From JAAXIE01 sp965263155 (GTDB lineage Bacteria; Chloroflexota; Dehalococcoidia; Lucifugimonadales; JAAXIE01), in the NCBI GenBank assembly GCA_965263155.1, contig OZ253586.1, positions 186,001-250,000 on the forward strand: a stretch of 64,000 bases of DNA, in the 5' to 3' direction. The first letter of the stretch is position 1. The number at the start of each line of letters is the position of its first letter. Positions 1-8,649 of the stretch are shown piece by piece. The notes under the pieces were generated by a model. It searched no databases. It was not told where the DNA came from and saw only the letters and a program-made list of their open reading frames with translations. The position numbers and the translations under genes are program-made.

Positions 1-70
1 TGATCCACACCGCCCTGAACCTGTCTGGCTACATCGCGGACACGCCGACGCGACGCACGAGGCGCTCGCG

Positions 71-871
71 CTAAATCCCCTGCCACTGCCGGCGCCCCGC
101 TACACGCACGAAGCGCCCGAAGCCGGGGTCGGGGAAGTGCCCCGCCGACACCAAGGTGCCCTCTGCTTCCAGCTCGTCCAGCACCGCGTGACGTGTGCCA
201 CGAGCCAAATCAGGGTCGGAGTCGAATATCGGGCACCAGTCAGTGTAGTGGGCTTGGGCGATGTTGTGTGCTACGTCGCCCAATATGTAGGCCCGCTCGC
301 CTGCCGAAGACACCACGATGGAGATGTGGCCTGGGGTGTGGCCGGGAGTGGGCACCGTGGTCAGCTCGTCTGTGACCTTGTACTCGTCGTCGATGAGGTC
401 CAGCACGTTGAGATCGGCTAGGGGCAGTACTTGGTTGGTCACGTGCTCCGCATTCTGCATCACAACGGGGTCGGTCCAGTAGTCCCAGTCCTTCCTTGGC
501 ACGAGATACCGCGCCTTGGGGAAGGTGGGCTTGCCATCCACCAAGTTCCAGCCGACATGGTCGGGGTGTATGTGGGTAATGACCACGAGTTCGATCTCGC
601 TCCGGTCGACACCCTTGCGCTGCAGGTCTTCCAGAAGAACGCCATCGGGAGCGTGCATCCCCGTGTCCACCAAGACCAGCTTGCCTCCGGACTTCACCAC
701 CACCGAGCCAAACCGAAAACTGATCTCGTCGTCGGCACTCAGCGCGCCGGGGAACTCGCGCCACTGCTCCAGGGTAGTATCTGGAAAAGGCATCTGCGCC
801 GGGCGTATCTGGTACCCGTCGTAGACCGACACCAGCTCCACGTTCCCAACTGTCACAGAATGTCCTGCCAT
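71..871 (-). CDS. MBL-fold metallo-hydrolase (tandem copy, downstream)
   Basis: Cytosolic zinc hydrolase of the metallo-beta-lactamase fold, in the lactonase/glyoxalase-II-like part of the family; the substrate is unknown. The zinc motif HxHxDH is visible as THIHPDHVGW near residues 100-108. Later ligands appear as TPGHTPGH, LGDVAH and a C-terminal SAGHFPDP. About 266 residues, normal for AHL-lactonase-like proteins. I prefer the ATG at 871 over the GTG at 880 because AGGAGG sits 8 bases before it and because the upstream paralogue starts with the same MAGHSV sequence. It lies 89 bases downstream of its near-identical paralogue in the same direction, so the two were probably made by tandem duplication and co-transcribed. 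A lactonase role is possible but not shown. Confidence 0.9.
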   Translation of the reverse strand: MAGHSVTVGNVELVSVYDGYQIRPAQMPFPDTTLEQWREFPGALSADDEISFRFGSVVVKSGGKLVLVDTGMHAPDGVLLEDLQRKGVDRSEIELVVITHIHPDHVGWNLVDGKPTFPKARYLVPRKDWDYWTDPVVMQNAEHVTNQVLPLADLNVLDLIDDEYKVTDELTTVPTPGHTPGHISIVVSSAGERAYILGDVAHNIAQAHYTDWCPIFDSDPDLARGTRHAVLDELEAEGTLVSAGHFPDPGFGRFVRVAGRRQWQGI

Positions 872-959
872 GGAATCCACCTCCTAACCTGCCTCGGCTC
901 ACTGAGACGAGGCGCCTCATTGCGCCACCACGGCGGGTCGCGCCGGAACACCAGTTGCG

Positions 960-1763
960 CTAAATCCCCTGCCATTGGCGACGCCCACCGGCGCGCACGA
1001 AGCGCCCAAACCCAGGGTCGGGGAAGTGTCCTGCCGACACCAAGGTACCCTCGGATTCCAGCATGTCCAGCACCGCGTGGCGGGTGACACGGGCCAAATC
1101 AGGGTCGGAATCGAATATGGGGCTCCAGTCGGTGTAGTGGGCTTGGGCTAGGTTGTGGGCCACATCGCCCAGTATGTATGCCCGCTCGCCTGCCGAGGAG
1201 ACAATGATGGAGATGTGACCGGGGGTGTGCCCCGGAGTGTGCACCGTCGTCAACTCGTCAGTAATCCGGTACTCATCTTCGTCGAAGAGGTCCAGCACGT
1301 TCAGGTCCTGCAGAGGCAGCACCTGGTTGGGTATGTGCTCGGCGTTCTGCATCACGATGGGGTCGGTCCAGTAGTCCCAGTCCTTCTGGGGCACCACGTA
1401 GCGCGCCTTGGGGAAGGTGGGCTTCCCGTCAACTAGGTTCCATCCCACATGGTCAGGGTGCAGGTGGGTGAACACGACCAAGTCCACAGCCTCCCGGTCA
1501 ACGCCCTTCCGCTCCATATCCTCCAACAGAATGCCGTCGTCGGCCTGCAGTCCGGTGTCCACCAGAATCAGCTTGCCGGCCGACCGCACCACCAGCGAGC
1601 CGTACCGGGAGCTGACCTGGTCATTGTCGTTCACCATCCCGGGGAACTCGCGCCACTGCTCCAGATTGGTATCCGGGAAAGGCATGAGGGGTGAGCGTAT
1701 GGGGAACCCGTCGCTCACGGATACCAACTCCACGCTTCCGACTTTCACGGAATGTCCTGCCAC
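960..1763 (-). CDS. MBL-fold metallo-hydrolase (tandem copy, upstream)
   Basis: Second zinc-dependent MBL-fold hydrolase, closely similar along its whole length to the gene at 71-871. By eye well over two thirds of residues match, and both proteins end in RRQWQGI. The zinc motif is THLHPDHVGW, followed by TPGHTPGH and LGDVAH, so all metal ligands appear intact. It starts at a GTG preceded by AAGGAGGAG. This is probably the first gene of a two-gene operon. Differences cluster in the N-terminal third and around the loop after the DWDYW segment, which fits divergence in substrate choice after duplication. The substrate is unknown. Confidence 0.9.
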   Translation of the reverse strand: MAGHSVKVGSVELVSVSDGFPIRSPLMPFPDTNLEQWREFPGMVNDNDQVSSRYGSLVVRSAGKLILVDTGLQADDGILLEDMERKGVDREAVDLVVFTHLHPDHVGWNLVDGKPTFPKARYVVPQKDWDYWTDPIVMQNAEHIPNQVLPLQDLNVLDLFDEDEYRITDELTTVHTPGHTPGHISIIVSSAGERAYILGDVAHNLAQAHYTDWSPIFDSDPDLARVTRHAVLDMLESEGTLVSAGHFPDPGFGRFVRAGGRRQWQGI

Positions 1764-1894
1764 GGGATGCTCCTCCTTGGGCCAAAGGGCCTCACGTCAT
1801 CAAAGTCGTCGATGTCCATACGACGGTCCACGACTGTCGAGGACGATTGTAACGCCTACTAAGGAGACTAACACAGGTCAGCCTCCCCTTCCGT

Positions 1895-1900
1895 TATAAT
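1895..1900 (+). promoter_or_regulatory. Perfect -10 box (TATAAT) for the PLP enzyme gene
   Basis: TATAAT lies 18 bases before the ATG at 1919. Transcription would start around 1907 and leave a leader of only about a dozen bases with no Shine-Dalgarno sequence. The gene may therefore be translated from a very short or leaderless mRNA. No good -35 box is visible. Confidence 0.4.
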
Positions 1901-1918
1901 CTCCGGTATCCAACACCC

Positions 1919-2983
1919 ATGTCCCAAGCCACCCCCGGAACGGAGGCGCCAAACGTGCCACCAGCGATGATGAGCGAGCAGGCCCTTGCCGACGCGATTG
2001 CCACGCTGCCCCGGGAGCGCGTTGCCTTTCTGCCCACACCCTTGGAGGAGTGCCCGCGGTTGTCGCAGGCGTTGGGCGGGACTCGTATCCTGATGAAGCG
2101 GGACGACCTTACGGGCTTGGCCTTTGGTGGCAACAAGGGCCGGCATCTGGAGTTCCGCATGGGGGACGTGAAGGCCAAGGGGTGCGACGTCTACATTAAC
2201 GTCAACCGTTGGGAGTCCAACGATGCCCGCATCATGGCCGCTGCCTGCGCCAAACTGGGCGTGCGTTACGTGCTGGTGGTGCGGGGCGGCGCGGGTAAGC
2301 CCATGGAGGCCAACCTGCTGCTGGAACACCTGATGGGAGCGGAGATTCACCCGCTGGAGACCATGGACCGCGACGAGACGAACCAAGAAGCGGAACGCAT
2401 CGGCCGCCAGTTACAAGAGGAAGGGTACACCCCCTACGTGTACCACCAGCAGCCCTTCGCTCGTGTCGCTGGGACTATCGGCTACCTGGAGGCCACTGTG
2501 GAGCTGGCCGCTCAGTTGGCGGAGCGAGACGTTCGGCCCGACTACATCTATGGCGTCGCGGGCACCTCAATGGCTGGCATAGCACTTGCCACCAAGCTGC
2601 TGGGCTACCCTTGGAAGGTGCGGGCCATCTCCTCTGGCGACCGACGCAACCTAGGCAACATGATGCTCGAGTACGGCCAAGAGGTGCAGGATATCCTAGG
2701 CCTGCCCGACTGCCTGCAGCCGAACGACTTCGGGTACTGGGACGACTACATAGGTGGGGAGTATGCCGTTCCCACAGCGGACAGCGCTCGCGCCATCAAG
2801 CTGGCGGCTGAGACCGAGGCGCTGATTCTGGACCCAGTGTACACTGGCAAGGCCCTAGCTGGGTTGATGGACCACATTGACCAAGGCCTCGTAGGACCCG
2901 ACGACACTGTGGTGTTCGTCCACACCGGCGGCCTGCCCAATCTGTTCGCCTCCACCTTCCGGGAGTCTCTTGCCAGCCAGTAA
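1919..2983 (+). CDS. PLP-dependent D-cysteine desulfhydrase / ACC deaminase-family enzyme
   Basis: Fold-type II PLP enzyme of the D-cysteine desulfhydrase / 1-aminocyclopropane-1-carboxylate deaminase family. Family members break small amino acids down to a 2-oxoacid, ammonia and sometimes sulfide. The PLP-binding lysine is in FGGNKGRH near residue 73, preceded by the typical substrate-loop phrase LMKRDDLTG. A glycine-rich phosphate loop, YGVAGTSMAG, lies in the second half. The length of 354 is slightly above the family norm of about 330 because of a polar N-terminal extension, so an internal start at residue 17 or 18 is possible. A perfect TATAAT lies just upstream. The exact substrate cannot be told from sequence; D-cysteine and related D-amino acids are candidates. 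Confidence 0.85.
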   Translation: MSQATPGTEAPNVPPAMMSEQALADAIATLPRERVAFLPTPLEECPRLSQALGGTRILMKRDDLTGLAFGGNKGRHLEFRMGDVKAKGCDVYINVNRWESNDARIMAAACAKLGVRYVLVVRGGAGKPMEANLLLEHLMGAEIHPLETMDRDETNQEAERIGRQLQEEGYTPYVYHQQPFARVAGTIGYLEATVELAAQLAERDVRPDYIYGVAGTSMAGIALATKLLGYPWKVRAISSGDRRNLGNMMLEYGQEVQDILGLPDCLQPNDFGYWDDYIGGEYAVPTADSARAIKLAAETEALILDPVYTGKALAGLMDHIDQGLVGPDDTVVFVHTGGLPNLFASTFRESLASQ

Positions 2984-3053
2984 CGGGCTGGGCACGACTG
3001 CGCAGTCAGGCCGGCCATACCCGCGATGAACAGTTTCTAGGTAGAGGTAATAG

Positions 3054-4235
3054 ATGACGACGACACAGAAGCCACCCAACATGGAGGTGGTCAACCGTGC
3101 CCGCGAGGTGACTCAGCAGAGCATCGCGCCTAGGGCCGCCCGATACGATGCTGAAGTGCTCTCGCCAGCAGAGAGCTGGCAGGACCTCTGGCAAGAGGGT
3201 CTGCTGGCGATGACCATCCCCAAAGAGTACGAGGGCTTAGACTTGGACGCCCTGACCTACGCCATGGCCTTGGAAGAGATCGCCCAAGGCTGCACCAATA
3301 CCGCAATGACCCTGCACATGCACTCGACGGTGCAACGTTTCATCTCCCATCTGGCAACGCCGGAGCAGCAGGCCCGCTTCTACCCCGAGGTGGTACGCCA
3401 CGGCAAGCTGTTCAGCAGTTGGGCGGCCGAGCGTGGGACCAGCTTCACGCGGGCCCCCTTTGTCACTGTCGCCGCCCATCGCACCGACAACGGCTACCGC
3501 ATCAGCGGGCAGAAAACCTTCTGCACCATGGCCGGAGCAGCGTCCTACTACATGGTCTGGTGTACTGCCGAAGGTTCCGAGGACATCGTGCGCAGCATGA
3601 CCCTAGCCGTGGTGCCCGCGGACACGCCGGGTATGACGGTCGTGGGGGAATGGAACACGCTGGGCATGCGAGGCACCGTCAGCCCTGCCGTGCAGTTCGA
3701 CGACTGCCTGATCACCGAGGACATGGTGCTGGGGAAGCCAGGCGAGCCATTGGGCGTGGGTGTGGTGGAGTTCTTCAGCCTCGGCTACTCGGCGATATTT
3801 CTCGGGGCGGCTTGGGGCGCCCTTCAGCACGCTACCAACTATTGCATCGAGGCCCGGTACCTACCCGACCCCCAACCCATCAGCCACGATCCCGCCACGC
3901 AGCGTGATGTGGCCAACATCGCCATTCACCTAGAGGCGGCCCGTCTGATGCTGCACCATTGCGCCTCCCAGTGGGGCGAGGCCGACACGGTGACCCGCGG
4001 CCTGCTGGCCTCCAAGACCAAGTACCTCAGTACCGAGGCAGCCACCATGGCCACCCAAGAAGCCCTGCGCTTGGTGGGAGGCCGCGCCGCCTCCAAGTCC
4101 TTCCCCATTGAGCGAGCCTTCCGCGACGTTCACACATGCACCCTCATGCCCCCCAGCGTCAACACGATGCTGGGCAACATCGGCAAAAGCCAGTTCGGCC
4201 TGCTGCGGGCGATGTATATGGCGGACGAGGGGTAA
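3054..4235 (+). CDS. Acyl-CoA dehydrogenase family protein
   Basis: FAD flavoprotein of the acyl-CoA dehydrogenase fold, about 393 residues, close to the usual 380-400. An N-terminal alpha-helical domain is followed by a beta-barrel (ISGQKTFCTMAGAASY) and a C-terminal helical domain with RLVGGRAASKSFPIERAFRD. The C-terminus reads RDVHTCTLMPPSVN where classical members carry an EGT-type motif with the catalytic glutamate. The base is therefore missing or moved, and the true substrate may not be a simple acyl-CoA. A purine-rich ribosome site (AGAGGTAAT) precedes the ATG. It stands 70 bases after the PLP enzyme gene in the same direction and may be co-transcribed with it. Confidence 0.85.
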   Translation: MTTTQKPPNMEVVNRAREVTQQSIAPRAARYDAEVLSPAESWQDLWQEGLLAMTIPKEYEGLDLDALTYAMALEEIAQGCTNTAMTLHMHSTVQRFISHLATPEQQARFYPEVVRHGKLFSSWAAERGTSFTRAPFVTVAAHRTDNGYRISGQKTFCTMAGAASYYMVWCTAEGSEDIVRSMTLAVVPADTPGMTVVGEWNTLGMRGTVSPAVQFDDCLITEDMVLGKPGEPLGVGVVEFFSLGYSAIFLGAAWGALQHATNYCIEARYLPDPQPISHDPATQRDVANIAIHLEAARLMLHHCASQWGEADTVTRGLLASKTKYLSTEAATMATQEALRLVGGRAASKSFPIERAFRDVHTCTLMPPSVNTMLGNIGKSQFGLLRAMYMADEG

Positions 4236-4362
4236 CGCCCGGTTCAGGTTCTGTTAACTGAGCAATCAGGCCACCGAAAATTTGGCTCTCAAGTTTGGGA
4301 GAGGGCAATTATGCCCAATTCAAGGCCGGTAACGCCCCCCGGACACTTTCCAAAGACAGACA

Positions 4363-4391
4363 TTTACGGAGATAGACATTTACGCTATCAT
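4363..4391 (+). promoter_or_regulatory. Probable promoter of tRNA-Trp
   Basis: TTTACG (4363-4368) and TATCAT (4386-4391) are separated by 17 bases and end 16 bases before the tRNA. The undecamer AGACATTTACG occurs twice, at 4358 and 4374, with a 16-base period, so the -35 region is duplicated. Confidence 0.4.
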
Positions 4392-4407
4392 GGTCCCGTC
4401 TACTCTT

Positions 4408-4483
4408 AGGAGCGTAGCTCAGCTGGTAGAGCATCGGTCTCCAAAACCGAGGGTCGCGGGTTCGAACCCTGCCGCTCCTGCCA
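4408..4483 (+). tRNA. tRNA-Trp (anticodon CCA), CCA end encoded
   Basis: A full cloverleaf can be drawn. The acceptor stem AGGAGCG (4408-4414) pairs with CGCTCCT (4473-4479). The D arm is GCTC/GAGC. The anticodon stem TCGGT/ACCGA encloses loop CTCCAAA with anticodon CCA at 4441-4443. The T arm GCGGG-TTCGAAC-CCTGC contains the invariant TTCGA. The discriminator is G4480 and the terminal CCA (4481-4483) is encoded in the DNA. It stands alone between protein genes. Confidence 0.95.
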
Positions 4484-4522
4484 TCTCTCCCCTCACCACC
4501 GGCATCCTCCTGCCCTAGGTGC

Positions 4523-5506
4523 CTACCTGTCCCGCGCCGTTTCCAGTGCCTCCGGGTTGAGTGCCCGGATGGGGCTGCCCTCCATGAAGGCTCCGATGTC
4601 CTCTACCGTTCCTTGGTAGCGAATGCTCAGCTGTTCCGGGGTGGCGTACCCTAGGTGAGGCGTCAGCAAGGTGTTGTCCATCTGCAGGAACGGGTGATCG
4701 GCGGGAAGCGGCTCTTGGTCGAAGACATCCAAGCCTGCGCCAGCGATGGTGCCGTTGCGCAGGGCGTCGATCAAGGCAGCCTCGTCGACGATGGGACCGC
4801 GGGCCGTGTTGATGAGCAGCGCCGTCGGCTTCATCAGAGCCAGTTCTCTCGCCCCCACCAAGCCCAACGTGCGTTCGCTGAGCTGTACGTGTACGCTGAC
4901 GACGTCTGACTGCTGGAAGAGTCCGTCTTTGCTCACCAGCGTTGCGCCGTGCTGGGCTGCCCGTTCTTGGGTCAGGTTCTGGCTCCAAGCGATGACCGAC
5001 ATCTCGAAAGCAACACCAACCTTGGCCACCGCCGCCCCCAACCTGCCCAGCCCCAGTACGCCCAGCACCTTACCCTCCAAGCTGGGGCCAAGGGTGGTGC
5101 CCCAGTGACCGCGGCGGGTGGCCGCGTCCTCTTGGTGGATGTGACGCGCTAGGGCCAGTATCAGGCCCCAATTCAACTCGGCGGGAGGGTTCGTGGGCCC
5201 TCCGTCGGTCCCGCAGACCAGCACCCCGAGATCAGTGGCTGCCTCCGTGTCGATGGAGGCGTTGCGCATGCCCGTCGTGACCAGCAGCCGCAGGTTGGGC
5301 AGCCGCTCCAACAACTCTCGCGAAAAGGGCGTCCGTTCGCGCATGGCGCACACGACCTCGAATTCACGCAAGTGCTCCGCCACGGCATCCAGATCACTCA
5401 GGTGGTCCCGAAACACCTGAACGTTGCAGCCTTCGGGCAGGATGCTCCAATCGGCTAGTTGCTGAGACACTCCCTGATAGTCGTCTAGGACAGCGATGCT
5501 GGTCAT
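4523..5506 (-). CDS. D-isomer-specific 2-hydroxyacid dehydrogenase family protein
   Basis: NAD(P)-dependent dehydrogenase that interconverts 2-oxoacids and D-2-hydroxyacids, 327 residues, a normal length. The nucleotide-binding GLGRLG lies at residues 152-157. The catalytic triad is visible as Arg236 in NTARGP, Glu265 in FDQEPL and His284 in LTPHLGY. The start has AAGGAG a few bases upstream (plus-strand CTCCTTT at 5512-5518). It is divergent from the solute-binding protein gene, with a shared intergenic region of about 100 bases. The substrate could be 3-phosphoglycerate, glyoxylate or a similar acid; without an ACT domain this is not a classical SerA. Confidence 0.9.
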   Translation of the reverse strand: MTSIAVLDDYQGVSQQLADWSILPEGCNVQVFRDHLSDLDAVAEHLREFEVVCAMRERTPFSRELLERLPNLRLLVTTGMRNASIDTEAATDLGVLVCGTDGGPTNPPAELNWGLILALARHIHQEDAATRRGHWGTTLGPSLEGKVLGVLGLGRLGAAVAKVGVAFEMSVIAWSQNLTQERAAQHGATLVSKDGLFQQSDVVSVHVQLSERTLGLVGARELALMKPTALLINTARGPIVDEAALIDALRNGTIAGAGLDVFDQEPLPADHPFLQMDNTLLTPHLGYATPEQLSIRYQGTVEDIGAFMEGSPIRALNPEALETARDR

Positions 5507-5613
5507 GGGTCTCCTTTAGTCGGACTTATTATGGCGCGGGCCTAGTCGTCATCTTAGCGGCGGCCATTCCTTGTTGCCAGCGGGCCCCTGACATTTGCTC
5601 AGGCCATTGACAC

Positions 5614-7428
5614 TTGAACGGGTTTCCGAGTACCACCTCGGCCAGGACGACTGCTGCTACCCCAGTCGCTCCCGAGGCGACGACTCCCACTGTAGCTACC
5701 CCAGCTGCAACTCCCACGCCGGTGGCCACCGTCATCCCCGGAGCCACTGCTGCCACGCCCGCTCCAATGGTCGGGGCACAACCGCGAGGGACCCTGGAGG
5801 TTGCCATCGCTGACTTGGGACCCTTTGCCACCCTTCTATACAACCACAACTTCCGCTATACGGTGATCGAGGTGCGCACCACTAATGAACTTGCCTTCGT
5901 GGCCGAGCCCGACGGGAGTGTTGTGCCACGTCTGATCACGCGGTTTGACTTGGAGGAGACTCCGGAAGGGGCCACTTACACCTTCCACCTGCAGGAAGGA
6001 GTGTCCTGGCACTCGGGTCTCGGGGACTGGGGCGAGTTGAACGCCGACGATTTCATATTTACCCTGCAGAGCGCTTCCAAGGAAGGCTCAACGCAGTCCA
6101 GTTCCGGGGCCATCCGGCAAGTCTTCACCTTTGAGGAGTGCGAACTGACCAAAGTTGACGACTTGACAGTGCAACTAAAGCGCCCAGCCCCGACCATCCA
6201 AATACTTTGGGACATTACCCAGTACAGCGGTGGCGCTCCCGGCATGCACAGCAAGAAGCACTTCGACGCCCGAACCGAAGACCAAGCCAATCTGGAGGTG
6301 GTGGGCACTGGTCCATGGGAACTATTGGAGGAGCAGTCCTCCCAATTTCGACGTTTCGAGGGCGTGACGGACCATTGGCGTCATGCCCCCGACTGGGATG
6401 AGATGATCTTCCACGACATTATTGAGAACTCCACTAGGCTGGCCAACTTCGAGGCGGGCATTCTGGATACGGCTGCCTTCAGCCTGGAAGATGTTCAAGC
6501 GATCAAGGACTTGGAACTGCCCGGCGTGAAGTTCTTGAGCCTCCCAAGCGGTGCAACCCAGCAACTGCGCCTTCATGGCGGACAATACTACCCTGATGCC
6601 CCGGCTCACCAGCCACAGGCTGATGGCACCCCGGCACAGAGGGCTCTAGGTGACGGTGCGAGCTATCTGGAAGTTTGCGATAGGGCAGCGTGGGTCTCCT
6701 GTGATCGCGACACCAGTTCGGACGAGTGGGCCAGAGCAGTCAAGGTCAGACAAGCTATGAACCTGAGTATCGACCGGCAGAAACTGATCAACAACCTCGC
6801 CTTCGGTGAAGGAAGGCCCTACTTTCATCCCATCTTCCAAGGCTACGACGCCACGATGGCGGAACTTGGGCTGGATAAGTTGGTTTACGATTATGATCCT
6901 GGGCAAGCAAGGCAACTGCTGGCCGAAGCGGGTTATCCCGACGGTTTCGAAATAGAGATGTTCCTGGTTCCTCGAGGCCCGGGCGCTGTGGAGGCGGCCC
7001 AGGCGGTCGCCACCATGTGGCAGGACGTTGGCATAAACGCCATTCAGTCGAACTGGTTGGGCTCGGCCTTCCGCCCCATGAGGGTGGCACGCACCGCCTT
7101 GGGCGCAAGCAGCTATCGCAATGGCCCGGGGAGCGAGCCCATTAGACTTTACAACCTGTTCTATACCTCGGGCAGCTCCTTCAACCAAGGTTTCGAGCAC
7201 CCGGATTACGAGGCGATGGTACTCGATACGCTTACCACTCTCGACACGGATGAGCGCTTTCGAAAGTCGGCTGAAATCGGTGAGTGGCTCTTCAATAACG
7301 CCCTCACTATTTCCCTCTATCAGGAAGCGACGATTTGGCCCTTAGGTCCTGAGATAGACGAGTGGGGTATGGTGGCTAGCCAAGCTGAGTTCGGAAGCAA
7401 CTGGGAGAAGGTTCCCCACCGGCAATAG
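5614..7428 (+). CDS. ABC transporter solute-binding protein, family 5 (signal peptide not readable)
   Basis: Extracytoplasmic oligopeptide/nickel-type binding protein of about 600 residues that would deliver substrate to an ABC importer. A Pro/Thr/Ala-rich linker (roughly residues 14-50) is followed by the mature domain, with features such as DDFIFTLQ and VRQAMNLSIDRQKL. In this family the linker follows a lipoprotein cysteine, yet the open frame only starts at a TTG next to the linker. Upstream in the same frame is a hydrophobic run ending in CysCys (5533-5577), cut off by a TGA at 5608-5610. Either the gene has lost its export signal, there is a sequence error, or the true start is elsewhere. 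No permease or ATPase genes are adjacent. Confidence 0.8.
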   Translation: MNGFPSTTSARTTAATPVAPEATTPTVATPAATPTPVATVIPGATAATPAPMVGAQPRGTLEVAIADLGPFATLLYNHNFRYTVIEVRTTNELAFVAEPDGSVVPRLITRFDLEETPEGATYTFHLQEGVSWHSGLGDWGELNADDFIFTLQSASKEGSTQSSSGAIRQVFTFEECELTKVDDLTVQLKRPAPTIQILWDITQYSGGAPGMHSKKHFDARTEDQANLEVVGTGPWELLEEQSSQFRRFEGVTDHWRHAPDWDEMIFHDIIENSTRLANFEAGILDTAAFSLEDVQAIKDLELPGVKFLSLPSGATQQLRLHGGQYYPDAPAHQPQADGTPAQRALGDGASYLEVCDRAAWVSCDRDTSSDEWARAVKVRQAMNLSIDRQKLINNLAFGEGRPYFHPIFQGYDATMAELGLDKLVYDYDPGQARQLLAEAGYPDGFEIEMFLVPRGPGAVEAAQAVATMWQDVGINAIQSNWLGSAFRPMRVARTALGASSYRNGPGSEPIRLYNLFYTSGSSFNQGFEHPDYEAMVLDTLTTLDTDERFRKSAEIGEWLFNNALTISLYQEATIWPLGPEIDEWGMVASQAEFGSNWEKVPHRQ

Positions 7429-7517
7429 TAAGAGCCTGTTGCCAGCAGGCCGCGTTGCCGGAGCCCGCGGGCTTATGCTAGCCTGCGGGCATCCTGAAAG
7501 CGCGGATTCGGCTGCTT

Positions 7518-8525
7518 ATGACCATTCGCGTCGCCGCCATTGGGGTCACCCACTGGCACTCGCTGTACGACAACGCCTACTTGCCCAAACTGTTGCCCAT
7601 GGACGACGTTCAGATCGTCGCCCTGCATGATGAGGATGAATCCATCGCGTTCCATCGTGTGGGCGAGCTTGGGGGTGGCATCGCGACCTACTCCGACTAT
7701 CACGCCATGCTGGATGAGGAGAAGCCTGACTTTGTGGTGGGCTTGGGACGCCATGACCAGATGGCGGAGATCGCCCACGCGCTGTTGGATCGCCACATCC
7801 CCTTCATCATGGAAAAGCCCATGAGCCACAACGCCCGCCAACTGAGAGGTGTGCTGGAGAAGGCGGAAGCTACCGACGGATTCGCTGCTGTGCCTCTGAG
7901 CTGGCGTCACTCGCCCTTCATCCAGCATGCGAAGAGGCTGATTGCCGAGGGGACTTACGGGCCGATGTGCCATTTCTATGCGAGGCAAAACCGGCCCAGC
8001 TCAGCGCGCTACGCCCGCTGGGGTGCTGGCTGGATGATGGACCCGCAGATTGCCAGTGGCGGATGCCTGCGCAACCTAGGACCTCACTCCCTCGACGCCT
8101 TTGCATACCTGACTGACGAGGGTGAGGACATTGAAGTTACTGGCGCCCAACTGAGCTGGTCGACCCACGGCGAACAAGTGGAAGACTACGCCTCGGTGCT
8201 GCTGCGGAGTGGTCGCGGGGTTATAGGCACCATTGAAGTGGGAAACGGCTTCCCTCGGGACGGCACCGATGGCGACTGGAAGGTTGGCTTCCGCGATGCC
8301 ATCCTCACGTTGCACGGCGGCGAGGTGCGCTTGGAGACGGCGGAAGGACAGTCGGTACTGCCTCCACAGCCCGGCCCTGCGTTCGATGTGCTCCGCGAGA
8401 CCTTGGAAGCAGCCCGCGATGGAGGCGCGCCTCCCGTCTCAGTGCGCGACTGCTACCTTGCAGTGCGCCTCATCGACCTCGCATATATCGCAGCGGGCAA
8501 CCCCTACGGCACCGCCGCGGTGTGA
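7518..8525 (+). CDS. Gfo/Idh/MocA-family oxidoreductase
   Basis: NAD(P)-dependent oxidoreductase of the glucose-fructose oxidoreductase / inositol dehydrogenase family, 335 residues. The N-terminal Rossmann segment reads VAAIGVTHWHS, so the usual GxGxxG is altered. The catalytic lysine motif EKP is at residues 99-101 and a conserved GGCLRNLGPHSLD follows at 181-193, the usual catalytic histidine region. It probably oxidises or reduces a sugar, polyol or similar compound. It follows the solute-binding protein in the same direction by 90 bases, which could link uptake and catabolism, although no sugar-specific signature is present. Confidence 0.88.
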   Translation: MTIRVAAIGVTHWHSLYDNAYLPKLLPMDDVQIVALHDEDESIAFHRVGELGGGIATYSDYHAMLDEEKPDFVVGLGRHDQMAEIAHALLDRHIPFIMEKPMSHNARQLRGVLEKAEATDGFAAVPLSWRHSPFIQHAKRLIAEGTYGPMCHFYARQNRPSSARYARWGAGWMMDPQIASGGCLRNLGPHSLDAFAYLTDEGEDIEVTGAQLSWSTHGEQVEDYASVLLRSGRGVIGTIEVGNGFPRDGTDGDWKVGFRDAILTLHGGEVRLETAEGQSVLPPQPGPAFDVLRETLEAARDGGAPPVSVRDCYLAVRLIDLAYIAAGNPYGTAAV

Positions 8526-8553
8526 GGCGTCCCGCCACAGCATTCTTTTACAG

Positions 8554-8611
8554 TGACTGCGTCATACCGGCTACGTGACTGCGTCATACGGGCGGAGACC
8601 GGTATCCAGGA
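8554..8611. repeat. Intergenic repeat: tandem TGACTGCGTCATAC unit plus palindromic arm
   Basis: TGACTGCGTCATAC occurs at 8554-8567 and again at 8576-8589. The sequence runs into GGAGACCGGTATCCAGG, which is complementary to GTCATACCGG. This is a degenerate member of the short palindromic repeat family also seen at 11557, 24246, 39483 and 45433. It separates two convergent genes. Confidence 0.6.
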
Positions 8612-8649
8612 ACTTGCACAACGATTGAAGGTCGGCTTAGTGCGGTCAC

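Noticed and set aside
1..70. Possible 3' end of a plus-strand gene entering the window
   Set aside because: A frame of about 23 codons is open from base 3 to a TAA at 72-74, but it is too short to recognise and overlaps the MBL gene end.
5596..5616. TGA at 5608 as another selenocysteine codon
   Set aside because: It lies between a signal-peptide-like region and a disordered linker, with no redox motif and no cysteine position expected there. A nonsense mutation or error is more likely.
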